Shown here: positions 34,985 through 45,361 of the stretch, piece by piece | Layout of the letters: every line of letters starts with the position of its first letter | Numbering within the stretch: the stretch's first letter is position 1 | Origin: Clonostachys chloroleuca | Taxonomy: Eukaryota; Ascomycota; Sordariomycetes; Hypocreales; Bionectriaceae | Assembly: GCA_037952775.1 (NCBI GenBank) | Contig: JBANAY010000004.1 | Location: 6,944,001 to 7,008,000, forward strand | DNA: 64,000 bases | Direction of reading: 5' to 3' | Program-made: the position numbers and the translations under genes | The notes under the pieces: generated by a model | The model's database searches: none | What the model was told of the DNA's origin: nothing | Seen by the model: only the letters and a program-made list of their open reading frames with translations

Positions 34985-36265
34985 ATGAATACACAGAAGT
35001 TCTGGGTTTTGGTGACTCTAGGTATGTTGATCCCCAACCATTGGCTTCAACAATAATCACTTCCCGACATATTCATTCATGCAATTTGCCAAATCTAACT
35101 CTATGTCTCTTCTCTATTTTAGGTGTTTATCAGGTCTCTTCCTCGCCAATATCTTTTTGCCCTGATGACTCTGACGTCTGTTTCCAATGGGCCGTCCCCG
35201 AAACCGGAAACGAGAACTTATATTTTCAAATCGATGCCCCGACATCATACCAGTGGATCGGACTGGGAATAGGCAAGCAGATGGCTGGCGCTGCTATGTT
35301 CTTGGTCTACGAAGACGGCCAGGGAAATGTCACTGTTAGCAACCGCAACGGAAAGGGTCACTCCATGCCTCTTCTAGGGGATCAAGATAGTATTTCCTTG
35401 CTTGATGGGTCTGGAGTCAAAGATGGTCGAATGATTGCCAATGTTCTCTATAAAAACTCTGGGATCTTTGACCTTTCAGGCTCTAGTGACTGGATCATGG
35501 CCAAGAAACAAGGTGCATCATTGGCCTCGGTAGATCCGGACGAGTCGATCGCTGTTCATGATTCACACTCCGCTTTCAGCGTCAACCTCGCCCAAGCATC
35601 TGTTGCGTTGGATTCTAATCCATTTTCTGAAAACAACGATAACGAAAACAGTGTCTCTGGTGGAGATGCCACAGGAGTGACAGAGACAAACAGCGATCCC
35701 AACAACAATCTCATCCTAGCACATGGCGTTATCTTGACCGTTGTTTTCGTTGCCGTGTACCCACTTGGCTCCTTGCTGATGCCCTGGCTTGGCAAGTGGT
35801 ATATTCATGCTGCCTGGCAAATGGTTGGGTTCTTGGCCATGTGGGCAGGCTTCGGTATCGGATACGTGGTTTCCAGCGACCTTGACATTGTAAGACACCA
35901 GACCAAGTACAATCTCTTCCTTTGACAAGAAACTGAGCTGACATATGACTATCTAGTTCTTTGACCAAGCTCACACGCGTTTGGGTGTTGTCGTCGTGGC
36001 CTTGCTCGGTATGCAACCTATCCTCGGACTTCTCCATCATATACAATACCGTCGGCAGGGGATGCGTGGTGCTTTCGGCCACGTCCACATATGGTACGGC
36101 CGTGCGTTAATAATCATGGGCATGGTCAATGGTGGACTTGGACTACAACTGACTGGGGCTTCCGACGTTTATATCATTGTGTATTCCGTAGTTGCGGGTG
36201 TCTCTGCGCTCCTGTATACTGCGTACTCTACCTTTAAAGCCATCAAGGCGGAGAAGATGAAGTAA
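34985..36265 (+). CDS. DOMON-cytochrome b561 transmembrane oxidoreductase
   Basis: Exons 34985-35021, 35123-35889 and 35957-36265 join in phase for about 370 residues. A signal peptide (MNTQKFWVLVTLGVYQVSSS) leads into a DOMON cytochrome domain like that of cellobiose dehydrogenase: CPDDSDVCFQWAVPE, a Met in QMAGAAMFLVYE and a His in HDSHSAFSVNL that may ligate heme. A polar linker (about 190-225) is followed by the b561 membrane core with helices starting LILAHGVILTVVF, YIHAAWQMVGFLAMW, FDQAHTRLGVVVVALLG and VHIWYGRALIIMG; each carries one of the four expected heme His. The family moves electrons across the membrane, often from ascorbate. Gene order suggests partnership with the divergent copper monooxygenase. 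Confidence 0.88.
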
Positions 36266-36384
36266 CTAGGCTTGGCTAGTTTAGTGGTTCTTGCGTGGTC
36301 GAGATGGTATTGAACCATGTTCGTGTGAAGCTCTAGAGTTGTCACATGTAGATAGTATGGGCGCAAAGGATCTTTCTAATGTAT

Positions 36385-37626
36385 TTACTGATTTGAGATA
36401 TTAGGTTTCAACCCGTATGCCAGAAGGATGTGCTTAGCCGCTCTGTCTCCACTCGTCCAAGCTCCCGTTGTTGTGCCTATGTCCCTTGGATCAATGGTGT
36501 GCTCTCCAGCAAACCATATGCCGCGGCCATGGCCCATAAGATTGTGCCCCAATTTCCCTTTTCCTCCACCTGTCCTCAGCATTCTAAAGTCTTCCGCCGC
36601 ATTGTTCTGCGCAACTCGTACACTGGAATAGCTTCCATAAGCAAAAGGATCGTTGAGCCACTGGGAGGCCAGGAATGATGCGGGACGGCAGGTATTCGCA
36701 TCATAGTTGGGTTGAATACATCCTTGTTCCGCTGCAGCCAACCGATGGGGCAGGTCATAATCACTTCGTCAAAGGCTTCAACTAGCCCGGCTTTCGTCTC
36801 GACCGTAACAGCCTCAGTGTCGTCTGTCCTAGGTGATGTCGTGATCTTGACGACCTCCTGGTTCAACCGAATTGCCTCAGAAGCTTCCAAGGCAAGACTC
36901 TGGACGATACCCTTGTATGTCGAAGCAACAAAAGCATCTTCCCCGCTGTGGCCGTCCTGGAGGCAGAGGAACTTAAGCCTCTGTGACTCTAGAGGATCGC
37001 CAAACAAGCTATCTATCCACGCACCATTTGCTCGCAGATGACCCTGGACTCGGCGGACAGTTGAGACTTTGCGATTTCCTCCAGCATGAAGTCTCGAACA
37101 GTTCTGCTCGGGCTAATATCAGCCTGGTTTCGATTACTGTACTCTTCGGCTTCGTCCAGTAATGCTTCGACGAATTCTCCACATTGTTCTGCCACGTCAT
37201 CTGGTATTAGGCGTCCATGAGCGTCGAAGACTACGTACAAGGGCTCATCTTTGCACAAGACTGTATTTATTTCAGTAGCAAGTCTCCCTATGGGGTTTTT
37301 ATCCATGCCATGGATCCAGTTTGCGCCCCTGATGGTCAGTTTCCACTTCACTACGTCGACGATTGGCTACTTACATGTCGACACTGTGGCCGTTCAGGGT
37401 TTCTTGGTAAACCTAAAAGGTCACTCAGGCGCATAAAGGTTTCACCATATCCACTTACTCAGCCACCAATCCTATCCCTTGCCTCAAGAATTGTCACGTG
37501 GAAGCCCTTTTGGAGCAAGACTTGGGCACTCCGAAGCCCAGAGATGCCAGCGCCAATCACACCGACGCGAGGCATCTTGTTCTGGGTTGCAAGCTGTGCA
37601 AGCCGTGCAGAACGTCTATCGTCCAT
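36385..37626 (-). pseudogene. Flavin amine/polyamine oxidase, decayed
   Basis: The N-terminus MDDRRSARLAQLATQNK then MPRVGVIGAGISG and FHVTILEARDRIGG is the FAD-binding fold of fungal amine oxidases; VYQETLNGHSVDMGANWIHG follows after an intron, and a C-terminal block has PASFLASQWLNDPFAYGS and GIWFAGEHT with DIGTTTGAW. Three lesions are visible. Exon 1 reads GGC TGA at the donor where IGGR is expected (CGA to TGA). One base is missing near 37010 between CEQM and WIDSLFGDP. About 250 residues normally between GWLQRNKDVF and NYDANTCRP are absent, with the two parts in different frames at about 36705-36715. Amine oxidases deaminate amines to aldehydes with H2O2. It is convergent with the b561 gene. 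Confidence 0.85.
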
Positions 37627-38260
37627 ATTGTTGCGCTTGGGTAGAGAGGGAATGGGCCTCGATGTTTTGACTGATGGTATAATGACAGGACGTTGATAGT
37701 CTCGATGAGATGCGGTGAAAGTAGCGTGGTACTGCCGGAATATAAAGCAGGTCGATTATGTATTACAAACCACAAACCACAAAAAAAAAGCAAAATTGAG
37801 GCTACTGTGTAACTATCATGAGTCATTACGGATCCGTCACGTCACAGTATTAAATCAAAAATGGTTCTGCCTGTTATACGAGAATGGGTATTAACAACAC
37901 AATCCACCCAAGCGAGAGATCCATGATGATTAAAATGAAACGTCATATTTTATCGCCTGATCATCGATCGTTATCGAGTTAACCGTGCTCAGGCCTTCAA
38001 ACTTACAATGTTTGTCCTGGCTCGTGAATTCGGGATGGTGATTCCGAGAGTGATGTGTCGACTTTGCCCCTGTTTTCCTGCCAGACCTTCTTGGCACCGT
38101 GGCTGTGTCAAGGCTCCGCGGAGAAAGGGGCAAGTAGTGGAGCTTCTTTGTGCCCCCCACGCAATTCGATTCACAGCGAAAACCTTGCAAAAAAGGCCTC
38201 ACGCGTTTATCCAACGACGACTCAGTCAATCCACAGTCGTCTTGGCCGGCCCTCATCACC

Positions 38261-39898
38261 ATGTCGCCCCCCCAAATGACTCTGCCGGCGTGCCCGATCG
38301 ACCCGCCGGCTCACGGGGATCAGAGGAGCATGAAGCGCTGATTTCCGACAGTCTTTTGGCGGAGAACCGCCAGTTCATAGGACTCACAGAAGACGTGGTG
38401 AGGTCTATCCAGCGAGAACTCCATATCCATAGATGCTAATGAATAATGTCTCTGGCAGAATAAACGCATACGACGTAAGACCGACCTACACATCCTAACC
38501 ATTCTGGTCTGGGTCTATTTTCTGCAGATCCTGGATAAGTCGGTTCTTGGCTACGGTGCTATATTCGGCTTGAGAGAGGACTGCGAGCTGACCGGCAATC
38601 AATATTCCATGGTCAGCTCCGCTTCAGCTGTCGCCCAGCTCTTGGTAATGCCCCTCACCTCTTGGATCATGGTTAGAGTGCCGCATCGGACTCTCATGGC
38701 ATCTCTTGTCCTTGGGTGGGGGGCGGCCCAGACCTTCATGGCCGCTTGTAATGGTTTTACCGGGCTTCTTATTACGAGGTTTCTACTGGGGGTCTTTGAG
38801 GCAGGCTGTCTCCCCTTATTTTCCATCATCACTTCCCAGTGGTACCGCCGGGCCGAGCAGCCAATCCGCGTTGCCGCCTGGTACGGGACCAACGGTCTCT
38901 CAACGATGCTCGCGGCCGCTGTGTCTAATGCTTTTGGCCATATTCATAGTGGTGTTGCCTCCTGGCGCATTCTATTTCTCTTTGTTGGTCTAATGACTGT
39001 TCTCTCATCACCGGTAGTTTACTACATCATGGACAGTGATATCTCAACTGCCTGGTTCTTAACCAAGCGAGAGAGACTCCAGGCTCTTGAGCGGTTGCGG
39101 ACTAATAAGACTGGTATGGGATCTCATGAATTCAAGTGGGATCAAGCTTTCGAGGGTATTTATGAGATTAAGAGCTTGCTGTTTGTCGGGATGGCGGTAT
39201 GTATCAACGTTACTGCTGCTGTGGCCAATACCTTTGGCCCTATTGTTGTGGAGGGATTTGGCTTTAGCCCGGAGAAGGCTTCTTTGCTCAACATCCCCTT
39301 TGGCGCCGTACAACTTCTCGTCATCTTCCCAGCGTCATATCTCGCTCATCGATTTCGGATAAAGTCTCTATTCCTCAGCCTTGTTCTCCTCCCAGTGCTT
39401 GGAGGGAGCATCATGCTCCACGTTCTGGACCGTGACCGAACAGTACTCTTGCTAGCCGCATACTACGCACTAGCATTTGTATTTGGTGCAAACCCGTTGC
39501 TTGTTTCTTGGATCATCTCTAATGTGGGTGGAACCACGAAGAAATCCGTCCTGTTGGCTTTGTACAACTTTGGCACGTCCGCTGGCAATATCACGGGCCC
39601 TCTACTCTTCCACTCCGAGGACGCGCCCTACTATAGACCGGGTTTACAGATCACTATGGCCATCACCTGTATCTTAATTGCCATCATCGCACTTCAGGTA
39701 GTGCATCTGTTCTTTCTCAATAAGAAACACCAGCGCTCGCGTGTGGCGCACGGCAAGCCCGCCATACTCCACGACACGAGCATGGAGCACGAGTATGTCG
39801 GCGCAGATCAAAATGCGAGCAACGACCAACAGTTGGGCACCGATCCGTTTGATGACTTGACTGATTCGAAGAATGACGAATTTGTTTATGTGTATTGA
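38261..39898 (+). CDS. DAL5/TNA1-type MFS permease
   Basis: Exon 2 (38459-39898, 479 residues) encodes most of the transporter: RKTDLHILTILVWVYFLQIL, GNQYSMVSSASAVAQ, TRFLLGVFEAGCLPLF, YGTNGLSTMLAAAVS, FKWDQAFEGIYEIK and GTSAGNITGPLLFHSE, with an acidic cytosolic tail. The family imports organic anions such as allantoate, nicotinate or pantothenate with protons. Exon 1 ends at 38397 in a frame reading NDSAGVPDRPAGSRGSEEHEAL. The best start, ATG 38261 in CATCACCATG, is one base out of that frame because of a C7 run (38267-38273); eight C would restore it. Otherwise the in-frame ATG at 38008 is needed. So the start is either frame-broken, mis-sequenced or further upstream. It is paralogous to the broken permease at 3.5-5.3 kb. 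Confidence 0.78.
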
Positions 39899-40121
39899 TT
39901 TTTATTGGATATGATATACTTATAGAACCTTCCTGTTTCTCTCAAGGTAGGTAGGGAAAGGAAGATGAGAAATAGCGGCTATAGAGTAGTGAAGGAATAA
40001 AGAGCAAAAAAGAGAGATTAAATAGCGAAATACAATAAATCCTGTTAGAGCTTCTGGATTTTCAGCGTACAGCCTTGCACAGATTTTCAAGTTTTAAGAA
40101 GGTGTTCACTCGGAACCCGAA

Positions 40122-40704
40122 TCAAGCCCAGTCCCAGTGACGCTCTATTGCTGGGCGATGGCCCGCGCTAAGTCGGTTCACCAGTCGTCCCAAATAAACT
40201 ATATCACCCAAAGGCCAGTCTAGTCCTAGCCCATACCCTTCATGAGCAAAATCTATGAGGTTAGCGAGGTGATATGGCTTCAGTTTCCGTGCTAGAACAA
40301 TATCCGGTGGGTTGCAGATTGCGAATCTAATTCATGAGAACATGCTTCTTGAGATAGCTGTACAAACATTAGACTAGACAATAGAAGATGGCCGAGCTTA
40401 CGAATTAATATTTGTGTAATGAGTTCGTGACAAGCTTGGGTCGTTCGGGTTTGACTTGACAAGATCTTGATTGAATTTTTCAGTTCTGTAAAACATTCCT
40501 TCAATTTGAAAACCCCGTGATAGGGCATGGTTAAACGTGGTCAGGCGCCCTTAGCTAAATTAAATTTACAGTATCGATGTATAGCTACCAGCTAATATCA
40601 CTTGAATCATCTATACTGGAAAGGTTTATTACTCCTCTGCACGCCCTGTTGAGGTTAGATTGTCCAATGGAAAGCTCAACAAACGGTAAAGTCTTCGTGC
40701 TCAT
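40122..40704 (-). CDS. Unrecognised small three-exon protein, about 146 residues
   Basis: I do not recognise this gene. Exons 40704-40617, 40549-40402 and 40326-40122 join with matching phases (1 and 2) into an open frame of 146 residues beginning MSTKTLPFVELSIGQ, continuing LTTFNHALSRGFQIEGMFYR and FNQDLVKSNPNDPSLSRTHY, and ending YLGRLVNRLSAGHRPAIERH then WDWA and a stop. Composition is that of a globular cytosolic protein rich in aromatic and charged residues, with no signal peptide, cysteine pattern or membrane helix. Introns are GTATAG...AAG (67 nt) and GTAAGC...TAG (75 nt); the first is weak. The alternative is a chance alignment of frames, but three in-phase junctions with coherent protein make that less likely. 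It lies between the permease and a rhodopsin-domain gene. Confidence 0.5.
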
Positions 40705-40952
40705 GATGTCATGTAAGAGGCTCCGATAGGATGATTCACGTACTGGACCGTGATTAGCGAAGCATGTTTTGAGATATTACAGTTACATGGAGGCAGTTGA
40801 TTGGCGGCGGCAAAGAACGCCCAGCCACACAATCCCTTCTTAAAGACAGACGAGGATGGCTTTTTTTTCTGCCTGCAAGCAAAGTTTTCATCACATATCT
40901 TTTCATCATGTAGCTTTTTAACCCCCCTTCACGCCAACTACGTTTTTTTGCT

Positions 40953-42118
40953 ATGGTTCTTGTTCCTCAAGGACCGGGCCTCACCCCTCTCAGTGTCTCC
41001 ATCACCTTCCTGGCTTTATCGTGGGTTTTTGTAGCGGTGCGCTTTGCCGTTCGGTACAGGAAGAGATGCATTGGTGCTGATGACTGGCTCATGGCTGCAG
41101 GTTTGGTAAGTTCCGTGGTTATGCTTCAAGCAATTTGCTACCGCGTGGAAAAATACATGATACTTATTATTGCAATCTACTTAGGTTCTGTTCACTATTC
41201 AATGCGTGACAACAATCGAGGGGGCCTACAATGGAGTCGGGGCTCGTGACTATCGGTTGACGCCAGAGCTGGACGAAAAAGGTCGCAAGGCAAGACCATC
41301 TCGAGGACCGTTGATCAAGAATAATGATGCTAAACGAAAACAGTGGTTCTTACTGTTCCAGCTCTTCTATGTTACGAGCACAGTTCCTATAAAGGGCTCA
41401 ATCTGTGTTATGCTGCTTCGCATAACTCCATTCACAGTCTACCAGAGAATTCTCTACGTTGTCATGGCCTTTAGTCTACTTTCTGCACTCATTGTCGAAA
41501 TTGCTTTCCTGATGCGATGTCAGCCTATTTCTGCGACATGGGATCCAAAGGCTGGGAGATGCGCGAACCAATCAGTCGTCACTAGTATCAGCTATTTTAT
41601 CTCTGCCTCGACTATTGTGACCGATTGGTCATGTTCTATTTTGACGATCTTTATTCTACGACATGCCCGAATGCCGCGGAGGATGAAGGCTTCTATTGGA
41701 ATCATCCTGGCACTGGGAGCTGTGTAAGCGGCACGTCCACTACTAATTCAGCCTTGAATTATCCCCTAAGCTAATCAATTTCTCGGGACTTAATAGAGCA
41801 AGCACCGCAAACATTGTTCGATTAAAATATGTACTTGCGTACGAAGATACCGTTGACTACCTTTATGGAATTGCCGATATTGCAACCTGGTCAATGGTAG
41901 AATCAGGCACGGGGATCGTGGCTGGATCGCTGCCTCCCATGGCACCTCTGATCAAACATATCCCTATAATCGGCGTCGGTTTTGCCAATGTTGCCCGAGG
42001 TCAGGATACCATAAACTTCGGCTCAACGAACCTAAGACAACTTGACACGACTGTGCATACTGTCGAGAATTCCTCTGCATTGCCTGGAAATGTAATATGT
42101 AACGAAAGAACACAGTAG
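40953..42118 (+). CDS. Fungal rhodopsin-domain integral membrane protein, three exons
   Basis: Exons 40953-41105, 41185-41723 and 41797-42118 join in phase to give about 337 residues. Features of the fungal rhodopsin-like/PTH11-related domain: first helix LSVSITFLALSWVFVAVRF, then CIGADDWLMAAGLVLFTIQC, FQLFYVTSTVPIKGSICVMLLR, AFSLLSALIVEIAFLMRCQP with ATWDPKAGRC, ISASTIVTDWSCSILTIFI, RRMKASIGIILALGAVAS and DIATWSMVESGTGIVAGSLP. Seven membrane helices are expected at the cell surface. It is distantly related to the gene at 10.6-12.0 kb, not a recent duplicate. The transposon inserted about 190 bases beyond its stop, leaving the gene intact. Confidence 0.85.
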
Positions 42119-42308
42119 TCGGAAAAGAACTACACGCAGGATACCCTGTGCAGCATGGCACGCGAGAGCGTTCACGCTGTGCTACATGACCTTTTATGTC
42201 GAGTATTGGGTCATGGGTTCATTCGTTCATGTAGCAGAGATTCTCTATGTTCCACCTATATATACGAGAGCTACATACAAGTAGTTCATAAATTTTGATC
42301 ACCAAATA

Positions 42309-44146
42309 AGTCGAGTGGGGGGAAGTGGCCCGGGGGTAGAAGTGGCCCACCTAATTTTTGGCCTACGCGTCTACCCTAAGTCACACACATCATAACAAAA
42401 ACAATAACAAAAGCTTTAATTCGTGTTTTACGAGCAAAATAGCTATATATTCGGAATCAGAAATTAATTCTGCAATTAATAATATACTTGCCGGCTTATC
42501 TGCACACATTACTGCAAAGAAATAGGTAATTCCTCGTACAACGCTTAGACAACGATTGGAAGATGGCTTAACACATGCACAAGCGTACGAATACCAACAA
42601 CGCCTCTCGAAGGCGGAAGAAGAGAGAGTCAGGAGATGGATCGTATCTCAAGAATTGCTGGGATACGCACCTACGTATTGACAGCTTCGATATATCGCTT
42701 CCCAGATCCTTCAAGGTCGGAAGGATCTCGAGCCTCTCGGCAGGTCCTGGGTCAACCAGTTTCTAAGCCATCAGGAGGGCCTAGGAGTCAAGATTGGAAA
42801 GCGAATAGCGTCAGCTAGGCTTAATAGAGCTAATCCTGAGAATATTAATAGGTTCTTTAATAACTATAACTCGGTCTCTTGGATCAAACCGGAGAACACG
42901 TGGAACGCTGACGAGGCTGGCATTATGGAGGGATATAGTCTTAACAGCCTCGTTATCGACTCTGACGAAGGAAGCCGTAAGTATACAGTTCTCAAAGGGA
43001 ACCAAGAGAGGGCTTGGGTCATGCTCGTTAAGGCTATTTCCGCTGTTGGAGAGACCCTAACTCCTTGTGTTGTATTCAAAGGTGAAGCGGTGCAGCAACA
43101 GTGGTTCAAAGATAACTTCAATGAGAAGTAGCTATTTACAACATCGCAAAATGGATGGATTAGTAACACCCTCGCGCTTGAGTAGCTTCAACGAGTGTTT
43201 ATTCCGGAAACTGCTCCTGCTGATCCCTCCGAGGCTCGGCTGCTGATAGTTGACGGCCACGGCTCACACGCAACGCCGGAATTCATGTGGGAATACTTCC
43301 AAAACAATATCTTCCTTCTCTTCTTACCTGCACACACCTCGCACATCTTACAGCCGCTCGACTTGGGTGTGTTTTCTGCACTGAAAGCGGCCTATCGAAG
43401 ACATCTAGAGCGGCTCGATGAAATGCTCGATTCGACTACGATTGGAAAGGCCAACTTCCTCGAATGTTATGCCAAAGCTCGCAAGGAGGCTCTAACAGCG
43501 AAGAATATCAAGTCAGGATTTCGGGCTACAGGAATTTATCCTCTAAACCGCCGGAAGGTGCTCCTAAGCAGCCAAGTCATAGCCACAGCCAAGGCGCCCT
43601 CAATACCACAAAAGCCGGCCCAGAAGGATAAATACGACCTTCAAACACCTCGAAATGGCCTTCAAGTTGTTGATACTATAAGGTATCTATGCCCTGCTAG
43701 CCCTTGTACGAGAAGGCTGCTCACACAATATAGCTATAAGGCGGCGCGAACGATCGATTCATTAAGTGTTCAACTGGTCTTAAAAGATCGGGAATTAGAG
43801 GCCCAAAAGGCCCTGAATGAACGCCTAAGTCATAAGAAGCGTAGAGCCGTTGAACCAGATAAGAATGAGATTTTCTGCTCACTTGCGCAGATAAAAGACG
43901 TACAAGGTGGGCTTGACGAATTGAGGAGGAAGAGGCAGCGCGTACAGAAGCCACGAACCTCTAATGACGATAATACCGATGCCGCCATAATCGTCGCGAC
44001 GAGCTGATCACAATGGTATAATTTTCATAGCTATTGGAGTTGAAATTTATATAGTAATTATTAAGTTGCATCATCAAGGCTGTCAAAAATGTGTGGCATT
44101 TGGGGTGGGCCACTTCTACCCCCGGGCCACTTCCCCCCACTCGACT
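42309..44146. mobile_element. pogo/Fot1-like DNA transposon with perfect 43-bp terminal inverted repeats
   Basis: The 1838-bp element is bounded by identical inverted repeats, 42309-42351 and 44104-44146, starting AGTCGAGTGGGGGGAAGTGG and containing the word AAGTGGCCC twice. A TA dinucleotide flanks each side (42307-42308 and 44147-44148), the target duplication of Tc1/mariner-pogo elements. It carries one transposase with a DDE catalytic domain. Perfect terminal repeats show recent movement or gene conversion, although the transposase is broken, so mobilisation in trans is possible. Confidence 0.93.
42439..44007 (+). pseudogene. pogo/Fot1 transposase relic with four in-frame stops
   Basis: One frame reads through the element: an N-terminal DNA-binding part (IPRTTLRQRLEDG, QRLSKAEEERVRRW, QILQGRKDLEPLGRSWVNQF), then the DDE domain with WNADEAGIMEG, LLIVDGHGSHATPEF and LQPLDLGVFSALKAAYRRH carrying the three acidic residues, and a C-terminal tail with a coiled, Lys/Arg-rich end. 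Stops interrupt it at 42523-42525 (TAG), 42679-42681 (TGA), 43129-43131 (TAG) and 43183-43185 (TAG). The two in the DDE part stand where related transposases have Trp, so TGG to TAG. The likely initiation codon reads ATA at 42439. These changes are G to A or C to T, the RIP direction. Confidence 0.88.
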
Positions 44147-44148
44147 TA

Positions 44149-45361
44149 ACTATCAAGGTCGGGAGTTTAAAAATGTTCATTAATGTTGAATTAAAATTTG
44201 CTTTTCGAGCACGATATCAAACAGACCTCATGGAAAAGCGACGGAAAGGAAAGGCTGAAATCGGTGTTTCAACTGAAAGGTTTTCCGCTATAGTTTAGCT
44301 GGTCGTAACTCGAGTTGACAACGTCATTAACGCTCGGCGCCAGAGAAAGGACCAATGAGCGGAATTGATTTTGCTTACAGCCTTCCTTCGCGCATTTCTT
44401 GTCCAGGTCTAGGCTTTTCTTGCCACTGCTGGTAAACTAAGAAAGGAGTTCAGGCGGATTTCAACTCTAGAATGTTAACTTCCCTATTCGTTTATACTAA
44501 AAGGAATAGGCTAGAATAAAGAGAAAAGAAACACAGGGAGAGAGGGGGAGAGATAAGGACAGAATTTCTGAGGGTTTGTGATCGATCTTTGTGATCTTGG
44601 CGATCTTTATCGCTATAGCACCCTGGACTCACAATTATCGTTGACTGCCCCAACAAATAGCTCTCCTCTGACTTGCTCGTTTATGAGCCAATACGATTGC
44701 GAGTAAACAACGGCATTTGTCTAGCTTGTCTCAGCCTAACCGGTAATGTTCAGGGGTAAAACTGGGTCAAGAGAATTGTGATGGGCAATGTGCAGTTGAT
44801 AAGCTCTATGAGAAAGCATACGTATCTTTAGCCGGATATCCAATCCAGGGGTTTGGCTATAATTCGCTCAAAGAAAGATGAGAAATCATATAGAGCCTCT
44901 TCCTGAACTATCCCTCCCTCCGTTGCGGCTGTTAAAGGTGGTAAGAAACGTGGGAATATATGCCACTAGGCTGTTTCGGGATAGTTTTCGACGGTCAGTT
45001 ATGGTGGGAATGAGCAGGGGCTTCCAAAGGAATCCTGTGGCCGTGCCCAGAAACAGGACCGGTCACTCCGTAAGGCACTGGGGTGCTGGCCAACTCAGCT
45101 AGAAAACGTGACGGCCGTCTTCTTTTGGTGTTTGGCCCTATCGTCTCCATTTACGAAGCACATCCCAAGATCTATCGCTTACGAATGATAAGTTTCACGC
45201 ATGATAATCGCAACAGTATCAGCATCTCACTCCAGTTGCCTGTCCACCTTTCAGGCGCCGTCTCTCATCAAACGTCGCGGCAGCCTGCACTAGTGCTCAC
45301 TCATTCCCCATACGTCAGCTCTTGCCTCAAAAAGCCCTAAGCACAGTGAGTTTCCGCGTCC
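44149..45361. other. Intergenic region, no supported gene
   Basis: Between the transposon and the regulator no coding frame, repeat or RNA gene could be supported. The final 150 bases, CT- and CA-rich, are the likely promoter and leader of the regulator. Confidence 0.45.

Noticed and set aside
35212..35229. ENLYFQ, the core of the TEV protease site, in the b561 protein
   Set aside because: It lies within a natural DOMON domain, is followed by Ile rather than Gly or Ser, and no vector sequence surrounds it; coincidence.
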